A stretch of 64,000 nt of DNA from GCA-020343675 sp964462945 (GTDB taxonomy: Bacteria; Planctomycetota; Phycisphaerae; Sedimentisphaerales; Anaerobacaceae), in assembly GCA_964462945.1 (NCBI GenBank), contig CAYWZW010000016.1:14932-78931 (forward strand), written 5' to 3'. The position numbers and the translations under genes were made by a program. Below the pieces are notes generated by a model. The model saw nothing but the letters and a program-made list of their open reading frames with translations. It was not told the origin of the DNA and did no database searches. Shown here in pieces: positions 27,522 through 37,532 of this stretch (the stretch's first letter is position 1; every line of letters begins with the position of its first letter).

Positions 27522-29972
27522 ATGTGTAGGAAATTGATTCATTTGGCTTCACTTCTTTTTGTGATCAGCCTAGCTTGGGCCGGCGGAGCACAAGCTGCTG
27601 ATCCCAATCTTGTGGGGTGGTGGCCTTTGAATGAAGGCGCCGGGGACACGGTTACCGATTTGTCCGCCAGCGGCACGACCGGCACGATCAACAACCCCGC
27701 GGGAGGCCTGGGAGTAGACGGCGCGGTCTGGATCGAAGATGCCGAACGGGGCATGGTCCTGAGCTTCAATGGCGCCAACAGCACCGGGGCCTGCGTCACT
27801 ACCGGCGTGACGATCCCGGCCATGGACCTGACGACTGACTTCACGTGGATGTTCTGGTGCAAGCAGGACCCGAGCCAAGGGTTCACTTCGTCGACTGGAG
27901 GCAATGACGTCATACTGGGCAACCGCTACGGCGGGACGACTTCGCCGCTGCAATTCGTCAAGTTCACCCCTACGAACTTCGAGTACTACAACGGCGACAA
28001 CACCAGCTTTATCAACTACCCGGATATCCCGGGTGGGGTATGGGTCCACAACGTGACCGTGAAGAAGGGGGCAACGCTCACCTACTATCGCGATGGCTTC
28101 GAGGTGCTCTCGATCATGCTCACCAATCCCCAGACAATGGGCGCCAACCCGTTCTACATGGGCGCCGATGGCTACAGCGGCGTACAAGAGGCCTGGTGCG
28201 GCTGCCTGAGCGACGTGCGGATCTACAACAAGGCAGCAACGCAGCTCGAAGTTCTGGCGGCCATGGCGGGTGTCGAACGGATCGATATGGAAATTGGCTC
28301 TGTTGTGAAACCCCCTGTCATTGACGGGGAAGTCGATTACGTCTGGGGGAGCGCATCGACGCAGTCTTTCGTTCCTCTGGAGGATCCGGCCGACGCCTCC
28401 GGCACCTGGAAGGTGTTGTATGATGCGGAGAATTTCTACGTTCTCCTGGATGTTACCGACGACAGTCTGCAAAATGATTCGGCCAGTTCCTGGCAGGACG
28501 ACAGCGTGGAGGTATATTTCGACGGTGGCAACACCAAGGATGGCCCGCCCCTGTCCGGAGACAACCACCAGTATACGTTTGGGTGGACAACGGCCGACAT
28601 ACAGGGAACCAACATTGCAGGAGCTACCGAAGGTATGGAACACGCTCAGGTAACCACCCCCACCGGCTGGCGTATCGAGATAAAGATGCCCTGGCTGTCG
28701 ATGCAGGACACAATGCCGCAAGCTCGTGACTTGATCGGCATTGACTGTTACTACAATGACGACGACGACGGCGGTGATTCGCGTGAAGGTAAGATGCTCA
28801 CATTTTCCACCGTAGAAGGCTGGAATGATGCCTCTCAATGGGGTACGGCCATATTGGCAATCATTCCGGAGCCTGTTGATCCCGGTGCAGATGGTCTGGT
28901 GGCGTATTATGCGCTGGAAAACAACACGGATGATAGTTCCGGCAACAATCTCCATGGTACAATCGTGGGCAATCCAACCTTTGTCGAAGGGCCGGCTGGC
29001 TACGGCACGGCGATGGAATTTGACGGCGAGTCCTATGTGGATTGCGGTTTCGATCCGCGTCTGAACATCACCGGTCCCATTTCGATGTCGATCTGGATCA
29101 GACCGGGCACAGATGGCAGTATAGAGACGGCGCCCTTATGTAAGGCGGATTCAGTTAGAGGATGGAGCTGGCAGCTCAGATATGGCTGGAACACGGATAA
29201 GCCGACGATCATGGGATTCCAGTTCAATGCAACAGGAGGCGGAGTATGGGTTTACGTCAACCAAGAGCTATCAGTGGGCGAATGGTACCACATCGCCGCA
29301 TCGCATGATGGCGCGACGGTGAAATGCTATTTGGATGGTGTGGAAACCGATTCAGCCCCCATGCCCAGCATTGTCGGTGGCCCTTCCTCCTTGCTTATCG
29401 GCTCGGATGGATGGAGGAGCGATTGGATTGGCGCAATTGATGAGGTCGCCATATACAACCGGGGTTTGTCCGATGAAGAGGTTCTTTACCTCGCCGGTTT
29501 TAGAGAAAATTTGGTGCTAAATCCAAGTTTTGAAGAGGATGAGGCTGTCTTAGATGATCCGGATTGGGCGCACTGGTGTACATGGAATCCAGCAGAGGGT
29601 GCAGGGAGTAATGCCACGATCGTCGATACCGAGGCTATTCATGGCACAAGAAGCCTCAGGATTGAGCCAAAAGGAATTGAAAACTGGCATTTCATTGTGC
29701 TTTATCTACCCATACTCGTCGATATGGACAAAGACTACGATGTCAGTTTTTGGGCCAAAGCTGAAGCACCACGTCCCCTGACCGTACAGTTGAAAGCAGC
29801 GGATAACTCCATCAATGCTTGGGGAGCAACAGACTTTCAGTTGACAACCGACTGGGCTGAGTATCACTATACATCAGAGGTCCTGATCGACGATGTCAAA
29901 CTTGAGATATTGTGCTCCGGGACCGAAGTTCCCTTCTGGTTGGATCTTGTTTCGGTCTGTGAAGGAGACTAA
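27522..29972 (+). CDS. Secreted LamG-CBM9-LamG-CBM modular protein
   Basis: The 816-residue protein has AAGGAGG seven bases before ATG and a signal peptide (LASLLFVISLAWAGGAQA). Order of domains: LamG (about 27-250, LVGWWPLNEGAG, DVRIYNKAAT); a CBM9-type domain (about 260-455, VDGEVDYVWGSAS, NFYVLLDVTDDSL, WQDDSVEVYFDGGN); a second LamG (about 460-665, GLVAYYALENNTDD, GEWYHIAASHDGA, GAIDEVAIYNRGL); and a C-terminal galactose-binding-like domain (about 668-810, NLVLNPSFEED). CBM9 and LamG domains bind sugars, so this is a non-catalytic glycan-binding protein on or outside the cell. It ends with a strong terminator at 30056. Confidence 0.88.
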   Translation: MCRKLIHLASLLFVISLAWAGGAQAADPNLVGWWPLNEGAGDTVTDLSASGTTGTINNPAGGLGVDGAVWIEDAERGMVLSFNGANSTGACVTTGVTIPAMDLTTDFTWMFWCKQDPSQGFTSSTGGNDVILGNRYGGTTSPLQFVKFTPTNFEYYNGDNTSFINYPDIPGGVWVHNVTVKKGATLTYYRDGFEVLSIMLTNPQTMGANPFYMGADGYSGVQEAWCGCLSDVRIYNKAATQLEVLAAMAGVERIDMEIGSVVKPPVIDGEVDYVWGSASTQSFVPLEDPADASGTWKVLYDAENFYVLLDVTDDSLQNDSASSWQDDSVEVYFDGGNTKDGPPLSGDNHQYTFGWTTADIQGTNIAGATEGMEHAQVTTPTGWRIEIKMPWLSMQDTMPQARDLIGIDCYYNDDDDGGDSREGKMLTFSTVEGWNDASQWGTAILAIIPEPVDPGADGLVAYYALENNTDDSSGNNLHGTIVGNPTFVEGPAGYGTAMEFDGESYVDCGFDPRLNITGPISMSIWIRPGTDGSIETAPLCKADSVRGWSWQLRYGWNTDKPTIMGFQFNATGGGVWVYVNQELSVGEWYHIAASHDGATVKCYLDGVETDSAPMPSIVGGPSSLLIGSDGWRSDWIGAIDEVAIYNRGLSDEEVLYLAGFRENLVLNPSFEEDEAVLDDPDWAHWCTWNPAEGAGSNATIVDTEAIHGTRSLRIEPKGIENWHFIVLYLPILVDMDKDYDVSFWAKAEAPRPLTVQLKAADNSINAWGATDFQLTTDWAEYHYTSEVLIDDVKLEILCSGTEVPFWLDLVSVCEGD

Positions 29973-30055
29973 GTATCTTCTGATTCAGAATATTGATGCA
30001 AGGCTAATTCAATTTCCGTTTTGTGGAATTGATATGAGGTATTGTATCAATTTGG

Positions 30056-30093
30056 GGCCTATACCAAAAACAAGATGGTATAGGCCTCTTTTT
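30056..30093 (+). terminator. Strong rho-independent terminator after the LamG/CBM9 gene
   Basis: GGCCTATACC at 30056-30065 pairs perfectly with GGTATAGGCC at 30077-30086, followed by TCTTTTT. It is the best-preserved version of the hairpin that follows all four modular-protein genes. Confidence 0.88.
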
Positions 30094-30404
30094 ACGTTAT
30101 TTCTTGATCCTTCCTGGGTTGTATCTGGCGAGTTCGACTTTGTGCGCTTCTAACCAATCTGAGGGGCTGATGTAGGATAAGTCGATAGATCTGGATCTTC
30201 ATATTCTGTAGACTTGGTGAAGAATAAAAAGCTACTCAAGTACATCACTCCCTCTAAAGCTTATTTACCTGACTCTATGAGTTTTTTAGTACAGGAGTGA
30301 TCGCACCCTGTTTTCTAATGCCTTGTTGAGCAGGCATAGGCATCACCACCAGCAAAGCCAGAGGCTGGGAGTTGCAGATACCGTAGGTTCTGATATCCTG
30401 TGCA

Positions 30405-30596
30405 TACATGGACGGTGTGGAAGTTGCCCAAGATGCGTCAAATTTGTCGGCTACATTAGAATTTTCGGATGGCGGTGTCTACATCGGCGCCGGCAAGGCC
30501 CTCGACACCACGTCCTTCTTCTCCGGCCTGATCGATGACGTCCGCATTTACGACGTGGCCGTGAGCGCGGACAAAATCGCGGCCCTGGCACAGTAG
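30405..30596 (+). pseudogene. C-terminal fragment of a LamG-domain gene
   Basis: In frame from 30408: MDGVEVAQDASNLSATLEFS then GGVYIGAGKALDTTSFFSGL and IDDVRIYDVAVSADKIAAL. This is the last third of a LamG domain with the usual end of such a protein. No upstream coding sequence, signal peptide or ribosome site is present, so only the 3' end of a gene survives. Confidence 0.75.
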
Positions 30597-30703
30597 GTCA
30601 ACCAAGAAAAAAAACCAAACGCCCAATATAACCAAAGGGCTGGCAGCTTTCTCGTAAGGGACGCTTCAGGCAGAGACAGTTGCCGACCCTTCCTTTCTTG
30701 GCG

Positions 30704-30894
30704 TAGTTCATTGAATACTTTGACGCCCGATAAATTTTTTAAAATTGCGTCCTGAGCCCAAAAACGAACATGTATTCGGTCTCAATATGGGAAAAATCGA
30801 TGTCTGTAGTGTCATTTTGGAGACATGACATATCAAGGAATTCTGACGTTTTGTAGGTCAAGAGTTGGGGCCGTTTGAGGAGCTATGTCACTTC
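30704..30894 (-). repeat. Family B dispersed repeat core, copy 3
   Basis: GTTCATTGAATACTTTGACG, GCGTCCTGAGCCCAAAA, GTCATTTTGGAGACATG and TATCAAGGAATTCTGACG occur in order. The first 40 bases are almost the same as copy 2. Confidence 0.88.
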
Positions 30895-30985
30895 CTCATA
30901 TTCTCTGCTTGCGGCAGTCTTGCTCGCCACTCTTTGGCTTTTTCGGGCTTGCCCCAAGCTTCGTAGAGGGCGATTGAGGACACCA
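30895..30985 (-). pseudogene. TPR gene tail (family B, copy 3)
   Basis: The minus strand reads SIALYEAWGKPEKAKEWRAR then LPQAENMRK and a stop, the typical TPR-gene ending. Only about 30 codons remain. Confidence 0.75.
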
Positions 30986-31097
30986 GGGGTTTTGCACCGA
31001 TTTACCTTGCTCAATCCCAATAGACGAAAGGCATGTTTTTCTGCAAATCAAATTTGACCGCTCGTTTCCCCGGTGTGATTGTGGCAGGGAGCTTCCT

Positions 31098-31372
31098 GTG
31101 AGAAGAAGACTCTGCCCCGTCTGCGCCGCGGAACCGGAACGGCTGCGAAAGAAAAGGGCCTACCATCAGAGAAGAAGCAGACCGCGGCCGGAGCCTCTTG
31201 AGGCAGAGGCTGCTTGCGATGCAAGGCTTGTGGAGCGGAACGAGAGACCGGGCATACCTACTGCTCACAATGTGCCGAAAGACGCCGGAAAGTAACCCGC
31301 CGACAGGTTCAAGGCCGATATTGGAGGAGACGACATGTCTGTCAGGGTCTAGACTGATATTCTTCTTCTTCC
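31098..31372 (+). pseudogene. Frameshifted remnant with zinc-ribbon-like Cys pairs
   Basis: One frame reads RRRLCPVCAAEPERLRKKRA and, about 100 bases later, another frame reads CKACGAERETGHTYCSQCAE followed by RRRKVTRRQVQGRYWRRRH. Paired CxxC motifs with a basic tail suggest a small zinc-ribbon protein broken by a frameshift. I do not recognise the family. Opposite-strand frame 31011-31469 looks like a shadow. Confidence 0.35.
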
Positions 31373-31610
31373 GAAAATCGCCGTTCTTAACCCTGAAAAC
31401 GGCGAAAAAATTCAGCGAATTTGGCGAGGGGGTATCATAGGTGGTATCCGGCCACACTCGCCAAAACAAATGCCTTAGAGAAGCGTTGGCTGAAAGTCCT
31501 TGGGCACAGAATGGGCCAGGCTTTTACGGGAACACATTGCTTCTGAACTTACAACTCGGAGAATATTGAAGCCTGCCCTCCTCCCCTCTCCATACGCTTA
31601 AGAGTTTTTC

Positions 31611-31640
31611 TTGACGAGCCCTTGGCTGGTTTGGTATAAA
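31611..31640 (+). promoter_or_regulatory. Promoter for the LamG/fn3-like gene at 31897
   Basis: TTGACG at 31611-31616, 18-base spacer, TATAAA at 31635-31640. The leader is about 250 bases and contains an extra AAGGAGGT at 31745. Confidence 0.65.
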
Positions 31641-31896
31641 CAATATTTGAAATTCGTGGAATTGCAAGACCTTGGCAGAGAATGCGTGTTCAGTTGCAGG
31701 TTTTCGCGTTTTCTTTGAACCGCCCCCGTCAGACGTGGGACCGGAAGGAGGTTATGTCATGCCTTAGAGAATTGATCCGAACAGATGTGGATCAAGTGCG
31801 TCGCAAATGAAGCCGAAAAATCAGAATTCGGTTGCCTCGGTGTGTGGCAACAGCGAAATCTCCCATCAGTTCTCAGTTAAGATCCAGGAGGAAAAA

Positions 31897-34719
31897 ATGA
31901 CACGCTTAACCATAATTTGCATCAGTTGTATTATCGTTAGTTTGATATTCGCAGGACCAAGCTATGCCGACGTTGATCCCGGAACCATTCTTGGCGCATG
32001 GCTCCTCGACGAGGGAACAGGTGATATCACTCTGGATGCCTCCGGGAATGGCAATGACGGCACGCTCATGAGCGCACCTAACTGGGTCGCTGGTCATTTC
32101 GGCAATGCCTTGGAGTTCAATGGGTCATCGAGTTACGTCAATTGCGGCAATGCCGAAGCTCTGAATACCGACGTTTTCTCCGTATCATTTTGGTGCTATA
32201 TCCCAAGCACTCAAGGATGGAACCATATGATTTCAAGGGGTGAGCATCATGGCGGTGGCAATCCTGGCGCAGTAAATTGGGGCGTTATGATGTACGACGG
32301 CCAAGAGACCATCCTTTATGAAACGTACAATGACACCGTTAAGCCTAGTCTCAGCGTCAATACCACTACCGGTGAATGGCATCATGTTGTTGCCACCCAT
32401 GACGGAGCTACGATGCAACTCTACCATGACGGCCAATTAGCTGGAGCCACATCGACAGCAGGTATTTTGCTTGATGAGAATTTGCCGTTTATAATTGGCG
32501 CTCAATCTCGCGCTAGCGGTCCATCTGACTACTTTGATGGAAGCATCGACGAGGTGGGCTATTTCAACGCCATTCTTGCGCTTGAAGACATTGAAGCGAT
32601 AATGAGCTTTGGTCTTGCGGGAATCATTGGCAACCAGCCGTATGCCAGTCGTCCCGAGCCGGCTGATGGGGCTGTGCACGAGGCCACATGGGTAACTCTT
32701 TCCTGGACGCCCGGTGACCTTGCCGTCTCGCACGATGTGTATCTGGGTGATAAGTTGGACGACGTGAATGACGCCACACGAGAATCCGAGGTGTTCCGCG
32801 GCAACCAGGCGACCGACTTCTATGTTGCCGGCTTTCCCGGGTTTGCTTATCCGGACGGCCTTGTTCCAGGAACGACCTACTATTGGCGAATCGACGAGGT
32901 CAATGAAGCTGAGTCTGACAGTCCGTGGAAGGGCGAGGTCTGGAGCTTCTCAATTCCGCCTGCGAAGGCCTACAATCCCGCCCCGGCCGATGGGGCCGAA
33001 TTGGTTCCTGTGAATGCAAAGCTCACCTGGACGGCAGGCTTCGGTGCGAAATTTCACACCGTCTATTTCGGCGATAATTTCGATACGGTTGCCAATGCCG
33101 CCGGCGGGGCGCCCCAGGGCACGGCGAGCTACACGCCCAGTGGGCTCAAGATGGCCAAGACGTATTTCTGGCGCGTGGATGAGTTTGACGGCGCCGCGAC
33201 CCACAAAGGCGACGTTTGGAGCTTCACGACGCTGGGCGCCGTCGGGAACCCAAATCCGACTGATGGCGCGGTGGGCGTGAGCGCGACAGCGACCTTGACC
33301 TGGCGAGCGGGCGGTCTGGCCGCTTCGCATGAGGTATACTTCGGGACCGATGCCGATGCGGTGAAAGACGCGACCAAGGCCTCGCCCGAGTACAAGGGGC
33401 CCAAGGCCCTCGGGGATGAGAGCTACAATCCGGGTAAACTCCTACTGGAAACGACTTATTACTGGCGGATCGACGAGGTCAATACCGTCAATCCCGATAG
33501 TCCCTGGAAAGGCAACGTCTGGAGCTTCACGACGGGCAATTTCTTCGTCGTCGATGATTTCGAGGGCTATGACGCTGGCGACAATCAGATCTGGTACGCA
33601 TGGCATGACGGCCTTGGCTATGGCGTTCCGGGTACCCCGCCCTACTTTGCCGGCAACGGCACCGGAGCAGCGGTAGGCGATGAAACAACGGCTTCCTTCA
33701 CCGAAGAGACTATCGTCCACGGAGGCAACCAGGCGATGCCAGTCGCCTATGACAACAATAAGCAGGGCTTCGCCAAGTATTCCGAAGCGGAACTGATGTT
33801 GACGGCGGCACACGACTGGACCGACGGAGGCGTTACGGAGTTGTCCGTGTGGTTCCGGGGTCGTCCGGCCTCGGCAGGAAGCTTCGTGGAAGGGCCTGTC
33901 GGAACCTACACGATCACCGCGACAGGCGCCGACATCTGGAACCAAGCCGACCAGTTCCACTATGCGTTCAAGACGGTGGCCGGCGTCGGCTCGATAGAAG
34001 CCCAGGTACTCAGCGTCGATAACACGGACCCGTGGGCCAAAGGCGGCGTAATGATCCGCGAGACGCTGAATGCCGGCTCGAAGTTCGCGGCGGTCTATAT
34101 CACGCCGGGGAACGGCTGCCGGTTCCAGGCAAGAACGGATACGGGCATAGCCGCCACAAGCGACACCAGTGTTGTGACTACCCAGCAGACAGCCATCGTC
34201 GCGCCGTACTGGATCAAGCTGGAGCGTGACGCGGCGGGCAACTTCAGAGGCTACTACTCCAGTAACGGAACCACGTGGCAAACGATGTCGTGGAATCCGC
34301 AGAACATCACGATGGTTTCAAACGTGTACATCGGTCTGGCGCTGACCAGCCACAACAACGCCGCGACGTGTACGGCCAAGTTCTCGAATGTCCGGACGAC
34401 CGGCACGGTCGGCGCGCAGTGGGCGAACCAGGACATCGGGATCGCCAGCAACGCGCCTGAGCCGCTGTATGTGGCGGTCTCCAACACTGCGGGTCAGCCG
34501 GCGGTTGTGGTCAACCCGGATACCGGTGCAGCGACGCTCACCACCTGGACCGAGTGGGTGATTCCGCTTCAGACGCTTGCCGATAAGGGCATCAACCTGA
34601 AGAACGTGGACAGGATCGCTATTGGCCTGGGCACCCGGGGCAACATGACGACGCCCGGCGGTTCAGGCAAGATGTACTTCGATGATATCCGCCTGTATCG
34701 GCCGAGAACTGCTCCTTGA
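31897..34719 (+). CDS. Secreted LamG, fn3-like and concanavalin-like modular protein
   Basis: The 940-residue protein starts at the ATG with AGGAGG five bases upstream; the frame is open to 31807 but lacks a ribosome site there. Signal peptide: LTIICISCIIVSLIFAGPSYA. Domains: LamG (about 25-245, LGAWLLDEGTGD, TGEWHHVVATHDGA, GSIDEVGYFN); three fn3-like modules (about 250-545, each with LSW/LTW, HxVYxG and YYWRIDE); a jelly-roll-like region from VVDDFEGYD; an inserted concanavalin-type domain (about 670-860, GVMIRETLNAGSKF, WIKLERDAAGNF); and the closing DDIRLYRPRTAP. Its 3' half is closely similar to that of the gene at 49210. Glycan binding at the cell surface is inferred. Confidence 0.88.
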   Translation: MTRLTIICISCIIVSLIFAGPSYADVDPGTILGAWLLDEGTGDITLDASGNGNDGTLMSAPNWVAGHFGNALEFNGSSSYVNCGNAEALNTDVFSVSFWCYIPSTQGWNHMISRGEHHGGGNPGAVNWGVMMYDGQETILYETYNDTVKPSLSVNTTTGEWHHVVATHDGATMQLYHDGQLAGATSTAGILLDENLPFIIGAQSRASGPSDYFDGSIDEVGYFNAILALEDIEAIMSFGLAGIIGNQPYASRPEPADGAVHEATWVTLSWTPGDLAVSHDVYLGDKLDDVNDATRESEVFRGNQATDFYVAGFPGFAYPDGLVPGTTYYWRIDEVNEAESDSPWKGEVWSFSIPPAKAYNPAPADGAELVPVNAKLTWTAGFGAKFHTVYFGDNFDTVANAAGGAPQGTASYTPSGLKMAKTYFWRVDEFDGAATHKGDVWSFTTLGAVGNPNPTDGAVGVSATATLTWRAGGLAASHEVYFGTDADAVKDATKASPEYKGPKALGDESYNPGKLLLETTYYWRIDEVNTVNPDSPWKGNVWSFTTGNFFVVDDFEGYDAGDNQIWYAWHDGLGYGVPGTPPYFAGNGTGAAVGDETTASFTEETIVHGGNQAMPVAYDNNKQGFAKYSEAELMLTAAHDWTDGGVTELSVWFRGRPASAGSFVEGPVGTYTITATGADIWNQADQFHYAFKTVAGVGSIEAQVLSVDNTDPWAKGGVMIRETLNAGSKFAAVYITPGNGCRFQARTDTGIAATSDTSVVTTQQTAIVAPYWIKLERDAAGNFRGYYSSNGTTWQTMSWNPQNITMVSNVYIGLALTSHNNAATCTAKFSNVRTTGTVGAQWANQDIGIASNAPEPLYVAVSNTAGQPAVVVNPDTGAATLTTWTEWVIPLQTLADKGINLKNVDRIAIGLGTRGNMTTPGGSGKMYFDDIRLYRPRTAP

Positions 34720-34756
34720 GAGGGTACTGGACTGACGTCGGGACTTGCATCTGTTC

Positions 34757-34790
34757 GGGGCCTGTACTGATGACGCGGTATGGGCCCTGG
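34757..34790 (+). terminator. Terminator-like hairpin after the LamG/fn3-like gene (degenerate)
   Basis: GGGGCCTGTACTGA pairs partly with CGCGGTATGGGCCC, 38 bases after the stop codon; it is homologous to the hairpins at 30056 and 52448. Confidence 0.55.
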
Positions 34791-34975
34791 TTGTTTTCAC
34801 AAGCAGCAAGGTTATCGCCTATGAAATTACGCCGTCCACCTATGAAGAGGTCAAAGTCAAACACTAAGACCCATGTTGCCACAAGAATTTTCTTTCGGGT
34901 ATCCACATTGCAACCTCTCAGCCATACTGCGTAGCTTATCTGTACAGCCCTTCGACTTCACGATGCATTATACTG
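34791..34975 (-). repeat. Dispersed repeat, outer part of family B
   Basis: CCTATGAAGAGGTCAAAGTC, AAACACTAAGACCCATGTTG, CACAAGAATTTTCTTTCGGG and CAGCCATACTGCGTAGCTTA match the copy at 25431 nearly throughout. Confidence 0.8.
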
Positions 34976-35084
34976 GACATCGTGAATCTACCTATGTCAC
35001 GGTCAATCGTTGCAAAGACGTTGCCATACACCTATCCGGAACCTGCCGAACACTTGCCAATTGACGAGATGGCACCGGGATCAT

Positions 35085-35633
35085 CTATCGATACGTCTTA
35101 TCATCGACCCGCGATAGATCTATCCCGTCGGAGAATACGCCGATGGTTGCCACGGCGAACGTGAATACATTTGTCCCTTTTTCCAGGTGGCCGCCGAATG
35201 CCTTGTCATCGTCGGCCAGCGTCACGTGGGCATGCACGCGACCATTAATGACATAGCCGTTTATGCCCAGCAGATCTGCCGGGTGTTCGGGATCCTTCAT
35301 GTAGACATTTTTTGACGGGAAATCTCTATTGCTCACTGCATGAACATGATAGCCACGTACAGATCCGATTCCAGACAGGATTACGGCATTGCTAATCTTC
35401 TCTTTGTCGAAAGCTTTCTCTAAACCCTCAAGCAGGTCAGTATCAAACTTGAAACGGACTACCACTGTCCGTTCAAATTGACCGCTTTGTGTAATCACTT
35501 CCGGTACGTCCTTGCTGTTTGGTTTGGAGTCATCGTACGCCGTGGTGGGCTTAGTTACCTGGATCTGGGTTTTTTGTGAGCATGCCAAATTGACTACGAA
35601 AAGACAGGTTAATATCAGGACTGGTTTCTTCAT
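35085..35633 (-). CDS. PPC/DUF296-domain protein, probable lipoprotein
   Basis: The 182-residue protein starts at the ATG with AGGGG about six bases upstream. The N-terminus KKPVLILTCLFVVNLACSQ has a lipobox-like L-A-C. Residues about 55-175 form a PPC (DUF296) domain: ERTVVVRFKFDTDLLEGLEK, ILSGIGSVRGYHVHAV, INGRVHAHVTLADD and GGHLEKGTNVFTFAVATIG. The H-x-H and GGHL histidines are the metal site in bacterial members. The domain in bacteria is often fused to nothing else and of unclear role; in plants it occurs in AT-hook DNA-binding proteins. An extracytoplasmic lipid-anchored form is unusual. Confidence 0.82.
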   Translation of the reverse strand: MKKPVLILTCLFVVNLACSQKTQIQVTKPTTAYDDSKPNSKDVPEVITQSGQFERTVVVRFKFDTDLLEGLEKAFDKEKISNAVILSGIGSVRGYHVHAVSNRDFPSKNVYMKDPEHPADLLGINGYVINGRVHAHVTLADDDKAFGGHLEKGTNVFTFAVATIGVFSDGIDLSRVDDKTYR

Positions 35634-35936
35634 AATATCCCCTTGTAAAAACAATCGAAGTCGATACTACTTGGAGGAATCACACATATTCCATGGAATA
35701 GAATCATGGCTCGACTCTTTTCATTCTCAGTGCCCAATCAACATTAGACCACTTCTTACCACCTGGAAAGTCAGGTAATTGTAGTATCCCATTTTCATCG
35801 ACCCTTGATGTGCATCCAGTTTCGTTATTTAGCGGAGCTCTGCAAAATGAAGACTGGGTATCTATTGTCCGGAATTTATCATATCTTTCTCAGCCCAACC
35901 GATTCCGTGCAGGGTCATCGCCGGAAACAGGACCGA

Positions 35937-37532
35937 TCACGTATACTCGCTGAAATTCTGCCATTCGATCTTGCGGAGCTTCTTCAGCGCATAACCAACC
36001 TCTCGCAGGTAGTCACCATAGCAAACTTGTACATGGAATCCCTGCATCTCGTTGAGCAGCTTGCGAGAGTCCCCGTCGATCGCTATGTCGATCTGGGACC
36101 GGCAGGCGGGATGAGAAGGACAGCCAAGGACTTTCCCGCGGAACCCCTGCCACTTCGTGCATCTTAGATTCGGGATAATGACTGTGACGGTCTGTCCCTT
36201 CGTGTACTCAACCTTGGTCGCTGCTCCGTAGTCCGATTCGTAATGCGTCATGATTATGGCCGGCTCGTAATCCCGGCCGTTCATTCTCCTGGGGGCAGCA
36301 CAATGCGCTACCGTAAAGATACCATCGTGGGGAAAATGCGAATTGCACACGAAGGTTGGCCTGCTCGCAATCCAACGCAGCAGCACACCGGGAAAAGTGT
36401 GTGTGAGATCCGTGTGACAGTAGGCTGTATATCCTTCGTCGTTTGCCAGGCTCAACACCAGACAAGGCGGGGTATCGAGCATCTCAATCACAGACCTTCC
36501 TATGCAGTGGGCAAAGCCGAAGTTTGTCGCTCCCGACTCGTCCATGAGTTCCTTGCAGACCTTTAGAGCCAGAAATGAATTCACGACGAACTTGCGATCG
36601 GTCTGAAGAGTGATACTGGGCAGCGACAGCAGTTCATCGGTCTGCCGCCTGACGTCCCTCATCACATGTTCATCCGCCCGGGCTTTCCCCAACCGCTGGG
36701 CGAATTCCTCCTCGGAGATTATCTTGATCCCATAACCCCACACGTCCTTTGCATGAGTGGGTCCGAGCTCTTGGCCAGATTCGCTATATGCAGCCAACCC
36801 TCCTATGGCAAGCATTCTCGTGCCCTTGGCATTTTTCAGCCCGTACAGCGCCCGCAACCGCCAGAGAACCTCGTCATAATTGTCGACCACAATGTCATCG
36901 ACATCCATATTCGGCTCCTCAAAGGTATCGCCATTCTTACGCAAGAGCCGCCAATGAGCAATTTCATACCAGAGATAGTGGTGATCGGATTTATGCCGCA
37001 GAAACATTACCTTTGGCTTCTCAGAATTAGCAAGCTTATATACCTGCGAGCCGCCAGCTGCGTACACCAAGAGTACATCACATTCGGCCCTTGCGGCTTC
37101 GTCGGCTTTCTGATCGCTGTCCACCAGAGCCAGAGGCAAGACCTCAACAGTAAACTCTGCCCGGGATGCCAGTTCCTTCAATTCGGTTCTGATTCTTCTG
37201 GCCTCCTCATCTACCTTCTCTTGAGTTTGGAGTCCACCATAACTGCGCCAACTGCTCTTGTCTTTCGGTTTCTCGATCTGGTAGGTAAGAACAGGCTTGA
37301 CTTGCAGCGCGGTGCCGCAGGGCAGCCCTGTGCCGAGAGCGAGCGGTCCGGCCAAGACCGATCGGACCTGCAACGTTGCAGCTGAGGTTAAGCCGCTCAG
37401 CGCAACCGTGCCGACAAGTCCCCGAAGAAAACCTCGCCGGCTCATATCTGTAGCGCTCGTTTCAGAGTGCCTATTACAAGAACAACGGTGCGTGCGGAAT
37501 TGGGAATTGTATGGATGTTCAAGGTGTTTCAT
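35937..37532 (-). CDS. Tat-exported FucI-like sugar isomerase-family protein (paralogue)
   Basis: The frame is open to 38057, but its first 175 codons read through a family B repeat. I place the start at 37532, where AGGAGAG lies eight bases upstream, giving 531 residues; ATG 37445, just before the Tat motif, is the alternative. The Tat signal is SRRGFLRGLVGTVALSG. Later motifs GYTAYCHTDLTHTFPGVLLR and GIFTVAHCAAPRRMNG correspond to the metal-binding regions of the L-fucose isomerase superfamily, and the whole resembles the gene at 18776. It likely acts on a sugar outside the cytoplasm, but activity is inferred from fold only. It stands alone. The 282-base gap to the left holds nothing recognisable. 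Confidence 0.7.
   Translation of the reverse strand: MKHLEHPYNSQFRTHRCSCNRHSETSATDMSRRGFLRGLVGTVALSGLTSAATLQVRSVLAGPLALGTGLPCGTALQVKPVLTYQIEKPKDKSSWRSYGGLQTQEKVDEEARRIRTELKELASRAEFTVEVLPLALVDSDQKADEAARAECDVLLVYAAGGSQVYKLANSEKPKVMFLRHKSDHHYLWYEIAHWRLLRKNGDTFEEPNMDVDDIVVDNYDEVLWRLRALYGLKNAKGTRMLAIGGLAAYSESGQELGPTHAKDVWGYGIKIISEEEFAQRLGKARADEHVMRDVRRQTDELLSLPSITLQTDRKFVVNSFLALKVCKELMDESGATNFGFAHCIGRSVIEMLDTPPCLVLSLANDEGYTAYCHTDLTHTFPGVLLRWIASRPTFVCNSHFPHDGIFTVAHCAAPRRMNGRDYEPAIIMTHYESDYGAATKVEYTKGQTVTVIIPNLRCTKWQGFRGKVLGCPSHPACRSQIDIAIDGDSRKLLNEMQGFHVQVCYGDYLREVGYALKKLRKIEWQNFSEYT

Noticed and set aside
27570..28955. 461-codon minus-strand frame opposite the LamG/CBM9 gene
   Set aside because: Plus-strand domains are clear; antisense frame has no recognisable motif.
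31011..31469. 152-codon minus-strand frame
   Set aside because: Composition is not coding-like; the zinc-ribbon remnant on the other strand explains the region better.
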